A stretch of 43,200 nt of DNA from an uncultured Alistipes sp. (GTDB taxonomy: Bacteria > Bacteroidota > Bacteroidia > Bacteroidales > UBA932), in NCBI GenBank assembly GCA_945787505.1, contig CALZHC010000008.1:1-43200 (forward strand), given 5' to 3'. This document shows, piece after piece, positions 35,085 to 42,937 of this stretch. How positions within the stretch are numbered: the stretch's first letter is position 1; the number at the start of each line of letters is the position of its first letter. Below the pieces are notes generated by a model. The model was not told the origin of the DNA. It did no database searches and saw nothing but the letters and a program-made list of their open reading frames with translations. Both the position numbers and the translations under genes were made by a program.

Positions 35085-35936
35085 ATGAGTACTAAACTGA
35101 AAATCGTTGTTTTGGCAAAGCAGGTTCCTGACACCAGAAATGTCGGTAAAGATGCTATGAAAGAGGACGGTACAGTAAACCGTTCAGCATTACCTGCAAT
35201 CTTCAACCCTGAGGATATGAATGCTCTCGAGCAGGCCCTCAGAATAAAGGATTCGCTTAAAGATGTAGAGATTTTCCTCCTCACAATGGGACCCGGAAGG
35301 GCTGCAGATATTGTCCGTGAAGGTCTTTTCAGAGGTGCTGATGGCGGTGTTCTTCTGACTGATAGAAAATTTGCCGGAGCAGATACTCTTGCTACATCTT
35401 ATGCACTTGCACAGGCAGTAAAGAAAATCAATCCCGATATGATAATAGCCGGTCGTCAGGCGATCGATGGTGATACTGCTCAGGTAGGTCCCCAGGTTGC
35501 TGAAAAGCTCGGCTGGCCTCAAGTTACTTATGCAGAAGAGATACTCGAAATTAGTAAGGAAAAGGCAGTAGTAAGAAGAAGACTCGAAAGAGGTGTTGAA
35601 ACTGTCTCATCGCCACTTCCTCTCCTTATTACGGTGACAGCCACCGCAGCTGCTTGTAGACCTCGTCATGCTAAAAATATAATGAGATATAAACATGCCG
35701 CCACTGCGACAGAACTGGCAGGGGCAGAACATGCAGGCGCATACGTAATTCCCGAATGGGGATTCAATGAAATAGGCGGAGAAGAGAGCGGATATGGTAT
35801 GGCTGGTTCTCCTACCAAAGTTAAGAAGGTAGAGAACATTATTCTTCAGGCAAAGGAATCCAAAGTTTTAGGTTCTTCTTACGCTGAAATTGATACGTTG
35901 GTAAATGAACTTCTTGCAAGTCACACCATCGGCTAA
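35085..35936 (+). CDS. etfB: Electron transfer flavoprotein, beta subunit
   Basis: A 283-residue ETF beta chain (adenosine-nucleotide-binding fold). It has the N-terminal KIVVLAKQVPDTRNV, NPEDMNALEQALRIKD, and the signature AGRQAIDGDTAQVGPQVAEKLGWPQVTYA, then VVRRRLERGVETVSSPLPLLITV. With EtfA it carries electrons between acyl-CoA dehydrogenases and the respiratory chain or ferredoxin. Start at the ATG at 35085; an in-frame TTG two codons before is unlikely. It is the first gene of a three-gene operon. Whether it is of the electron-bifurcating type cannot be judged by eye. Confidence 0.95.
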   Translation: MSTKLKIVVLAKQVPDTRNVGKDAMKEDGTVNRSALPAIFNPEDMNALEQALRIKDSLKDVEIFLLTMGPGRAADIVREGLFRGADGGVLLTDRKFAGADTLATSYALAQAVKKINPDMIIAGRQAIDGDTAQVGPQVAEKLGWPQVTYAEEILEISKEKAVVRRRLERGVETVSSPLPLLITVTATAAACRPRHAKNIMRYKHAATATELAGAEHAGAYVIPEWGFNEIGGEESGYGMAGSPTKVKKVENIILQAKESKVLGSSYAEIDTLVNELLASHTIG

Positions 35937-35962
35937 GTCTATAACATCTAAAATGAAAGGAA

Positions 35963-36976
35963 ATGAATAATATCATAGTTTTTTGTGAAACAGATAACGG
36001 CCGTTTGTGTGATGTCAGTCTGGAACTGATGACCAAAGCCAGAGAACTGGCCGGAGTCCTCGGATGTCAGGTAGAGGCTCTGCTGATCGGTTATAATGTC
36101 GAAAATCTTGCTGAAGAACTCTATAAATACGGTGCGTCTACCGTCCATCTTGCAGATGACAGCCGCCTTGAATTCTTCAGAACACTCCCTTACGCAGCGA
36201 TTACCATCTCGCTTTTCAGGGAACAGAAACCCCAGATTGCTCTTTTTGGTGCGACTTGTGTGGGAAGAGACCTTGCTCCCCGTGTTTCAAGTGCTCTGCA
36301 TAGCGGTCTTACAGCAGACTGTACCTCATTGGTAATAGGTGATCACCAGGATAAGGAGAAACATTACGACAACCTTCTTTACCAGATCAGGCCTGCGTTC
36401 GGAGGAAATATTATCGCTACTATCGTAAACCCCGAGCATCGTCCTCAGATGGCAACAGTAAGAGAGGGTGTCATGAAGAAAGAACCGCTTGCAACTCCCG
36501 TAGCAGGAAAGATCGAAAGGATAGATGTGAATTCCGTTGTAAAGGATTCTGACCTTGGAGTTGAAATCGTTTCACGCGAAATCGAAGATAGGAAAATTGA
36601 CATAAAAGGGGCTCAGATTATTGTAGCAGGAGGTTTCGGTGTAGGAAGTCGCGAAAATTTCAATCTTATCTTTGAACTGGCGAAGACCCTCGGAGCAGAA
36701 GTGGGTGCTTCACGTGCTGCAGTTGATGCAGGATTTGCTGACCATGCGCGTCAGATCGGTCAGACAGGTGTAACTGTAAGACCCAAGCTCTTTATCTCTT
36801 GTGGTATTTCAGGACAGATCCAGCATACTGCAGGCATGGATCAGTCAGCGATGATCATATCGATTAACAATGACCCGGAAGCTCCTATCCACAAGATAGC
36901 GGATTATGCTATCGTCGGTGATTTGAATGAGGTTATCCCTGCATTCATCAAATCTTACAAACAAAACAGTAAATAA
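35963..36976 (+). CDS. etfA: Electron transfer flavoprotein, alpha subunit
   Basis: A 337-residue ETF alpha chain. The N-terminal domain (NNIIVFCETDNGRLCDVSLEL) pairs with EtfB. The C-terminal FAD domain shows IIVAGGFGVGSRENF, LGAEVGASRAAVDAGF, RPKLFISCGISGQIQHTAGM and ISINNDPEAPIHKIADYAIVGD. Its length is normal. It lies 26 bases after etfB and 1 base before the dehydrogenase gene. The three products form one electron-transfer unit. Confidence 0.96.
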   Translation: MNNIIVFCETDNGRLCDVSLELMTKARELAGVLGCQVEALLIGYNVENLAEELYKYGASTVHLADDSRLEFFRTLPYAAITISLFREQKPQIALFGATCVGRDLAPRVSSALHSGLTADCTSLVIGDHQDKEKHYDNLLYQIRPAFGGNIIATIVNPEHRPQMATVREGVMKKEPLATPVAGKIERIDVNSVVKDSDLGVEIVSREIEDRKIDIKGAQIIVAGGFGVGSRENFNLIFELAKTLGAEVGASRAAVDAGFADHARQIGQTGVTVRPKLFISCGISGQIQHTAGMDQSAMIISINNDPEAPIHKIADYAIVGDLNEVIPAFIKSYKQNSK

Positions 36977-36977
36977 T

Positions 36978-38675
36978 ATGGCAAACTTCTATACAGATAA
37001 CAGTGATTTGAAATTCGTCTTCTCTCATCCTTTGATGAAGAAGATTGTTGAGCTGAAAGAGCAGAATTTCAGGGATTATGGTCAGTTTGACTATGCACCA
37101 TCAGATGTTGACGATGCTATCGATTCCTACGACAAAGTGATGGAAATCATCGGAGAGATCTGCGGTGAAACTCTCGCACCCAATGCCGAACAGGTAGACC
37201 ATGATGGTCCTGTATGTGAAGGAGGCCGTGTTACTTATGCTGCAGGAACAGCCGAAAACCAGCGCGTCCTTACTCAGGCAGGTGTTTATGGAATGTCACT
37301 TCCCCGTCAGTACGGTGGTCTTAACTTCTCAATGGTTCCTTATGTTATGTCGGCGGAACTCATAGCACGTGCAGATGCCGGTTTTGCAAATATATGGGGT
37401 CTTCAGGACTGTGCTGAGACTATCCATGAATTCGGTTCTGAAGAGCTGAAGGAGGAGTTTCTTCCCAGAATCAATGCAGGGGAGACCTGCTCGATGGACC
37501 TTACTGAACCTGATGCCGGCAGTGACCTTCAGGCAGTAATGCTAAAGGCAGAATGGTGCGAAGAGAGGGGAATGTGGCTTCTCAACGGAGTGAAACGTTT
37601 TATCACCAACGGTGATGCGCAGATTAAACTCGTGCTGGCACGCAGTGAGGAGGGAACCAAGGATGGACGTGGTCTCTCTTACTTTGTACACGATCAGAGA
37701 TGGGGTGGTGTGACAGTGCGCCGTATTGAGAACAAGCTCGGTATCAAGGGATCTCCCACATGCGAACTTGTATTCAAGAATGCTCCCGCAAAATTGGTAG
37801 GTGAACGCAAGCTTGGTCTTATCAAATATGTTATGTCCTTGATGAACGGAGCACGACTCGGTGTAGGTGCGCAGTCTGTAGGTATATCAGAAGCTGCATA
37901 CCGCGAAGCATACAAATATGCTCAGGAACGCCGTCAGTTCGGAAAGGCCATTATCGATTTCCCTGCTGTGTATGAAATGCTTGGCGTAATGAAAGCAAAG
38001 CTCCAGGCTTCGCGTGCAATCCTTTATGAAACTACTCGTTTCGTTGATGTGTACAAGGCATATTCACTCATCTCTCAGGAGAGAAACCTTACACCTGAAG
38101 AGAGAAAAGAGTTCAAACTCTACTCTAAGTGGGCAGATATGTTCACTCCTGTACTCAAGATGATGGCAAGTGAATACTGTAACCAGAATGCTTACGATGC
38201 AATCCAGATCCACGGAGGTTCAGGATTTATGAAAGAATATCCCGTAGAGAGAATATATCGTGATGCCCGTATCACCACCATATATGAAGGTACATCACAG
38301 CTTCAGACTGTTGCAGCCATCAGATATGTGACTACAGGAGCTTACCTTGCCAAGATTCGCGAATATGAACAGATTGAAGTGGATCCTCGTTTTGCAGCTC
38401 AGAAGGCAAAACTCGTTGCCATGACAGAGCAGTTCGAACAGGCATGTGCACTGGTGACTTCAAAAGATGCTTCGTATATAGATTTCCACGCACGCAGACT
38501 TGTAGAGATGGCAGCACATATTATTATGTCCTATCTTCTCATATTCGATGCTGCTAAATCAGAAGACTTTGTTGCTTCAGCGCGAATCTATACAGCGAAG
38601 GCAGCTGCATGGAACATGGAAAGATATCAGTACATCGCAGACTTCTGTCCGGAGGATATCGAATCTTTCAAATAA
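36978..38675 (+). CDS. Acyl-CoA dehydrogenase with C-terminal extension
   Basis: A 565-residue flavoenzyme oxidising acyl-CoA to enoyl-CoA (or reducing the latter), passing electrons to EtfAB. Signatures are CSMDLTEPDAGSDLQAV (FAD/substrate), GVKRFITNG, ERRQFGKAI, and RIYRDARITTIYEGTSQLQ with the catalytic Glu in YEGTSQ. It is longer than the roughly 380-residue core: about 120 extra C-terminal residues, plus an N-terminal cap (FSHPLMKKIVELKEQN), as in long-chain forms. The ATG at 36978 is used; an earlier in-frame codon lies inside etfA. Its place in beta-oxidation, butyrate-type metabolism or amino-acid fermentation is open. Confidence 0.94.
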   Translation: MANFYTDNSDLKFVFSHPLMKKIVELKEQNFRDYGQFDYAPSDVDDAIDSYDKVMEIIGEICGETLAPNAEQVDHDGPVCEGGRVTYAAGTAENQRVLTQAGVYGMSLPRQYGGLNFSMVPYVMSAELIARADAGFANIWGLQDCAETIHEFGSEELKEEFLPRINAGETCSMDLTEPDAGSDLQAVMLKAEWCEERGMWLLNGVKRFITNGDAQIKLVLARSEEGTKDGRGLSYFVHDQRWGGVTVRRIENKLGIKGSPTCELVFKNAPAKLVGERKLGLIKYVMSLMNGARLGVGAQSVGISEAAYREAYKYAQERRQFGKAIIDFPAVYEMLGVMKAKLQASRAILYETTRFVDVYKAYSLISQERNLTPEERKEFKLYSKWADMFTPVLKMMASEYCNQNAYDAIQIHGGSGFMKEYPVERIYRDARITTIYEGTSQLQTVAAIRYVTTGAYLAKIREYEQIEVDPRFAAQKAKLVAMTEQFEQACALVTSKDASYIDFHARRLVEMAAHIIMSYLLIFDAAKSEDFVASARIYTAKAAAWNMERYQYIADFCPEDIESFK

Positions 38676-38702
38676 GAAAAATCGCTTTATAAATAAATTA
38701 CC

Positions 38703-38734
38703 AAGTGGCCGGTCATAATATTGGCCGGTCACTT
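38703..38734. terminator. Hairpin between acyl-CoA dehydrogenase and regulator genes
   Basis: AAGTGGCCGGTC / GGCCGGTCACTT, a 12-bp stem with two G-T pairs and an eight-base loop. It ends 7 bases before the regulator ATG, with only a weak T run. It could terminate the etf operon, or be a hairpin or operator at the regulator's start. Its loop holds TAATATTG, one base off a -7 box. Confidence 0.5.
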
Positions 38735-38741
38735 AACATTT

Positions 38742-40511
38742 ATGACAGTATCTCGTCTCAGAGCAGTACTTATTGCTGTCTCACTCCTATTCCTGACCCT
38801 CTCCATTGGTTGCCGGCATACGGATGAGTCAACAGAGTTCAGGCTTGTCGGTCTTAGGGATTCGACGCGCACATTCTTTATGCTTAAAAACTACGACACA
38901 GGGATGGTATATGCAAGGAGACTTGAAAAACTTTCAGACCCAGAGTTATATCCGCTGCATTATATAGCCTCTTTGGTCTATCAGGGACAAGGATATGCCT
39001 ACTTGAGTCCACCACAGCCTGACTCTATGAAATTCTATTTTGACAAGGTATATGATTTGGCTGTCGAACAAAGAGACTACTGGGCATTGGCTACAATGCA
39101 TAATGCTTTGGGAATTAATGATTTATATAGTAGTGTTGGTGGTAAGGGCGCTATTTACCATTTCCTTCAGGGATTGAAGTATTCTGATCTGCTAAAGAAT
39201 GATACTTTATCAACAATACTAAACTATAACCTGACCGTAGCATATTATGTCAGAAGGGATCCGGATGGTCTTGAATATGCCCGTACAGTGTATGATAAAG
39301 GTGTTAGCACCGATAATATCTACATGATATATTCAGGAGCCTTGGGAATGGCCCACATGTACTATATTCTGAAGGATTATGACAAAGCTCTCGAATATGT
39401 CCGGATAGCTTATGAGTATTATCATGAATTTAAAGATGACGGGGAGGTAAATACTCTTTACGGAGATATCCTTTTCAGCATGGGCAACAGAGCAGAAGCT
39501 AAGAGTTATTATGATAAGGCACTTGTGGAGGTTACTGCAGAGAACCGTTTTACCAATCTCGAACTATTCTTGAGTTATGGTAAGTGGTATACGTCAGAAG
39601 GGGATTACCTCAATGCACTTAAGCTGTTAGAGGAGGGAATTGAGAATTCCACTACTAATGTTAACTCTATCAATAGGTATTTGCTTTATCAGGCTGCTGC
39701 CAATGTGTGTTCCTTGATGAATGATAGTGAAAAATTCAATTATTATGCCTCTCTCTATCGTCACGATGTAGATAGTATCTTCAACTACAAGGTAGAAAGA
39801 GATGTTGCAGATATGAAATTTTCATACGCGAGGGACAAGTATGAAAAGGAGGTGAAAGATAAAGAGGTAGAATCTGTCATCATCAAAAAGAGGGCAACTA
39901 TCATTGTGATTGCCATAACACTCTTCCTCTTGACAGTGGGATTACTGGTGCGTATCTATTATAAGAAAAGAGAGAAAGAACTCTTAAGGATGCTTTCTGA
40001 AAAGAGAGAGAGGTTTATTTCTATCCATCAAATTATAAAAGGAGACATCGAGACTAAGAGTGATGTTGTGACTGAGAGTGAGACAGTGACCCAGACACAG
40101 ACAGAGGAAGAGACCGATCTATCTAATAATAGCCGATCTTCTATCGCTGACAAAAAGATGGGGGAACTCTTTAGCGCACTTGAAAAACTGATGAGGGACG
40201 ATCGTATCTACAGAGAAAAGAATCTTACCAGAGATAAGGTGGCATCCATGCTCTCCACCAACAGAACATATCTCACCAACATTATCAACAAGTATACAGA
40301 TATGTCGTTTTTGGCCTACATCAATACATTCAGAATAGAGGAGGCTATAAAGATTCTCTCTGAAAAGGATAATGACGTTCCTATGAAAGCAATAGTTGAC
40401 GATTTAGGATTTGGCTCAATGTCAACATTTTACAGATTATTCTCAGCAGCTACAGGTTTCTCACCATCGCAATTTAGATCTTCTATTTCCCAAAAGGACA
40501 AAATTGCCTGA
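38742..40511 (+). CDS. Membrane-spanning TPR sensor with AraC-type DNA-binding domain
   Basis: A 589-residue one-component regulator. An N-terminal signal or membrane segment (about 6-24) is followed by a TPR-rich region (about 45-370) with repeated FYFDKVYDLA, YDKALEYVRIAYEYY and AKSYYDKALVEV helices. Next come a coiled region, a membrane segment near 384-406 and a Ser/Thr/Glu-rich linker. An AraC HTH lies at about 490-580 (LTRDKVASMLSTNRTYLTNIINKY, DLGFGSMSTFYRLFSAATGFSPSQFR). The TPR part is thus probably periplasmic and the HTH cytoplasmic. This design is widespread in Bacteroidota. The next gene, a surface lipoprotein on the same strand, is a natural target candidate; there is no direct proof. 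Start at the ATG at 38742. Confidence 0.88.
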   Translation: MTVSRLRAVLIAVSLLFLTLSIGCRHTDESTEFRLVGLRDSTRTFFMLKNYDTGMVYARRLEKLSDPELYPLHYIASLVYQGQGYAYLSPPQPDSMKFYFDKVYDLAVEQRDYWALATMHNALGINDLYSSVGGKGAIYHFLQGLKYSDLLKNDTLSTILNYNLTVAYYVRRDPDGLEYARTVYDKGVSTDNIYMIYSGALGMAHMYYILKDYDKALEYVRIAYEYYHEFKDDGEVNTLYGDILFSMGNRAEAKSYYDKALVEVTAENRFTNLELFLSYGKWYTSEGDYLNALKLLEEGIENSTTNVNSINRYLLYQAAANVCSLMNDSEKFNYYASLYRHDVDSIFNYKVERDVADMKFSYARDKYEKEVKDKEVESVIIKKRATIIVIAITLFLLTVGLLVRIYYKKREKELLRMLSEKRERFISIHQIIKGDIETKSDVVTESETVTQTQTEEETDLSNNSRSSIADKKMGELFSALEKLMRDDRIYREKNLTRDKVASMLSTNRTYLTNIINKYTDMSFLAYINTFRIEEAIKILSEKDNDVPMKAIVDDLGFGSMSTFYRLFSAATGFSPSQFRSSISQKDKIA

Positions 40512-40526
40512 ATGGTAAAAAGTGAA

Positions 40527-40559
40527 TTTGCATTTTCATTATTGCCATATTTAACTTTG
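40527..40559 (+). promoter_or_regulatory. Promoter of the BACON lipoprotein gene
   Basis: TTTG at 40527-40530, a 21-base spacer and TAACTTTG at 40552-40559. Initiation is expected near 40566, which favours the ATG at 40589 over the one at 40577. Confidence 0.6.
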
Positions 40560-40588
40560 CATACAAAATCTAACTAATGCACAGCAAT

Positions 40589-42454
40589 ATGAAACGCTTT
40601 TTTTCACTCGTAATGACAATCGCCGCAGTGGCGTTCCTGTCTGCATCTTGTAACAAAAACAAGCCGGCCCCTGAACCGGAACCTCAGAAGACTCCGGTTG
40701 TAACAATCTCAAATCCTATTATAGAGATAGGAATTGATGGAGGTAATTATGAAATCTCTTATTCTGTTGAAAACCCTGTTGAAAAAGCTACTGTTTCCAT
40801 CGAGACAGATTGCCAATGGGTGAAAGATTTTGATTACTCTACTGCAAATGTCGTTACGTTCATAGCCGAAGCCAATGAGTTGAAGGAAGAGAGAGAAGCA
40901 AAGCTCTACTTCAGATATACTTATGGAGAAGATAGTTCGGTTATCGAAAAAGAGGTGTTACTTCAGCAGTCATTCAATGCGTATGATAAAAGAATGGTGG
41001 CAACTAAAGGTGTAGGTGCTTTCTTCACAGGAAGAAGTGCTGTTCAGGCAAACTATGCTTTATATCTTACCGATGGAGAAATTGGTGACGATACCTCTCT
41101 CCAACCCTCTACAGAATATTATCGTATCGATTTCCATTCAGATATTGTTCCTACAGAAGATTTTGATAATATTTCTCTTCCTGAAGGTCACTACACTTAT
41201 GATGATCTGGATATTGACATGACTCGTTGGCTTCTTGTAAATGAAGCCGGAGATGCGCTGGCTGGATCAGCATATATGGATGATGCAGATATTACTATTT
41301 CAAAAGATGGTGATAATATTGTCATCGAGGCTATCTTAACTGACGAAAATGGTCTTACACACTGTGTTACCTACAACGGACAGATTAAACTTCAGTACCT
41401 GAGCTCCTACGGTCATTCGCTTATTACTCATGACGTTGAATTAGGTCCTGACAATTACCTTATTGAGGCATCATATATGGATGACAATTCAGAAGTAATG
41501 GCTATAAATGTGCAGATTACCGATGCAACAGAAGGCGTTACCAAGCCCTATATCATAAGTTATTATACATTCTATGCCCCTTATGACAATTACGGAATCC
41601 TTCCCGGTACTTATAAGGTAGATAACACTCAGGCTCCTTATACCATTGCTCCGGGATATATTGATCCCACAACACTTGCTGTAATGGATACTTATATACT
41701 TACTATGGACGAAGATGATGTTAGGGTAGGACTTCTGGTATCTGGAGAAGTAGTTATAGAAGATAACAACGGAGTTTATTCTGTGGATATCAATCTCCAG
41801 ACTGAAGAAGGTTTAAAATTCACAGGTCATTATGATGGCGCAATAAAGATTCCTAACATACCAGGTGAACACTTCTCTACACTTACCGGTGACCATGAAG
41901 TTGACTTCACAGATGTAAGTACATTCTGTACCTATTGGGGAAGCACATTCGGTGAATCGACAAGCTACTTCAAAATGGAATTTACAGGCCCGTTTGAACA
42001 AAACCCTGACACATACTTCACTGAGGGAACAGGTGAAATTGTTTACTTCGAATTGGTAACAGATGCCACAACTGCAGCAGATGGTCTCCCTGCCGGTACA
42101 TACAAGGTCGGCAATGACAAAGACAATCCTAAGGTTAACGAACTTATCCCCGGTTATCAGAATGAATTGGGACAGGGAGTAATATACGGTACATACTATG
42201 TTGGTGCTTATGAAGCGGGCTATCCCACTATTTGCGCTGGAGCTATGTCCGGTGAAATGACTGTAGAGCGTGAAGAAGCTAATTATGTTCTAGATTTCTC
42301 ATTCTTCGACGATCTTGGAAATAGATGGTACGGACACTGGGAGGGAGCATTGACATTCTTTGACTTCTCTGCATTTGGAGCTTCCATGCCGGCAGAAAAA
42401 TCCATAGAAACAGAGGAAAAGGTAATATTACCATCACTAAAGATGATATGGTAG
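40589..42454 (+). CDS. BACON-like surface lipoprotein with three internal repeats
   Basis: A 621-residue lipoprotein (signal with lipobox LSASC, then NKNKPAPEPEP linker). Residues about 35-130 read as a BACON-type immunoglobulin-like domain (ISNPIIEIGIDGGNYEISYSVEN, ending in VLLQQS). Three related blocks follow at about 177-270, 304-422 and 459-590. Each runs from a strand with LP-x-G-x-Y to a final strand ending Y-x-G-x-I or W-E-G-A-L, with a middle G-x-V/M-x-I/V segment. No enzymatic motif is visible. It is probably exposed at the cell surface and may bind a glycan or protein; the substrate is unknown. The acidic, Asp/Glu-rich composition fits a secreted protein. It sits directly downstream of the TPR/AraC regulator with its own promoter. 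Confidence 0.8.
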   Translation: MKRFFSLVMTIAAVAFLSASCNKNKPAPEPEPQKTPVVTISNPIIEIGIDGGNYEISYSVENPVEKATVSIETDCQWVKDFDYSTANVVTFIAEANELKEEREAKLYFRYTYGEDSSVIEKEVLLQQSFNAYDKRMVATKGVGAFFTGRSAVQANYALYLTDGEIGDDTSLQPSTEYYRIDFHSDIVPTEDFDNISLPEGHYTYDDLDIDMTRWLLVNEAGDALAGSAYMDDADITISKDGDNIVIEAILTDENGLTHCVTYNGQIKLQYLSSYGHSLITHDVELGPDNYLIEASYMDDNSEVMAINVQITDATEGVTKPYIISYYTFYAPYDNYGILPGTYKVDNTQAPYTIAPGYIDPTTLAVMDTYILTMDEDDVRVGLLVSGEVVIEDNNGVYSVDINLQTEEGLKFTGHYDGAIKIPNIPGEHFSTLTGDHEVDFTDVSTFCTYWGSTFGESTSYFKMEFTGPFEQNPDTYFTEGTGEIVYFELVTDATTAADGLPAGTYKVGNDKDNPKVNELIPGYQNELGQGVIYGTYYVGAYEAGYPTICAGAMSGEMTVEREEANYVLDFSFFDDLGNRWYGHWEGALTFFDFSAFGASMPAEKSIETEEKVILPSLKMIW

Positions 42455-42475
42455 GTACTTAAAATGAGTTGTTTT

Positions 42476-42509
42476 CATAATGGTCCGTCAGAACTGACGG
42501 ACCATTATG
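42476..42509. terminator. Perfect 16-bp inverted repeat after the lipoprotein gene
   Basis: A 34-base near-palindrome: 16 bases (42476-42491, ending GTCCGTCAG), two As, and their exact complement (42494-42509). There is no T run on either side. It begins 21 bases after the stop and is most likely a 3'-end hairpin of the lipoprotein mRNA. Confidence 0.6.
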
Positions 42510-42610
42510 TGTTATCTGGGGATGAGTTCTTTGTCTTTGAGAAGATAATGTGATTAAACAACATTATCACCGAGTTTCTACTTCTACAACTCAAGATACA
42601 GAATAAATGT

Positions 42611-42625
42611 GTACCAATTTGGTAC
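42611..42625. promoter_or_regulatory. Palindromic operator of the toxin-antitoxin operon
   Basis: GTACCAATTTGGTAC, a perfect 7-bp inverted repeat around a central T, covers the -33 element of the yefM promoter. Its GTAC half-cores resemble the TGTACA boxes bound by YefM in E. coli (established knowledge), so it is a candidate autorepression site. Confidence 0.65.
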
Positions 42626-42649
42626 TTTATTTGAAAAATGATATATTTG
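42618..42649 (+). promoter_or_regulatory. Promoter of the yefM-yoeB operon
   Basis: TTTG at 42618-42621, a 20-base spacer and TATATTTG at 42642-42649, 14 bases before the antitoxin ATG at 42664. Confidence 0.65.
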
Positions 42650-42663
42650 CAAAACTAAATAGA

Positions 42664-42936
42664 ATGAAAATGGTTGTAGTAAGCAGTAGAGAATTCAGGG
42701 CTAACCAGCGTAAGTACTTTGATTTAGCCCTTACAAATGATGTCGTGATTACGTCCAGGAGTCACGGCAGCTATAGGCTTGTGCCAGTGAGAGAAAGTGA
42801 TACGCTCATTGATCAGACCACTTTGGAGGCTAAAATCAGACGCGGAATTGAGGAATATGAACAGGGTAAGGTTCATAGAATGGAGGAAGGGGAGAGTGTT
42901 GATGGCTTCCTTAGTCGAATGATTAATGAAGACTGA
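42664..42936 (+). CDS. yefM: Antitoxin, YefM/Phd family
   Basis: A 90-residue antitoxin. The N-terminal half is the Phd/YefM DNA-binding and dimer fold (VVVSSREFRANQRKYFDLAL, DVVITSRSHGSYRLVPV). The C-terminal half is a charged, probably disordered toxin-neutralising tail (RRGIEEYEQGKVHRME). Start at 42664 or the ATG two codons later (42670); a longer in-frame start at 42607 is rejected because it precedes the promoter. It is expected to repress its own operon through the palindrome at 42611-42625 and to bind YoeB. The YoeB frame begins just after, or overlaps, its stop. Confidence 0.88.
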   Translation: MKMVVVSSREFRANQRKYFDLALTNDVVITSRSHGSYRLVPVRESDTLIDQTTLEAKIRRGIEEYEQGKVHRMEEGESVDGFLSRMINED

Positions 42937-42937
42937 A

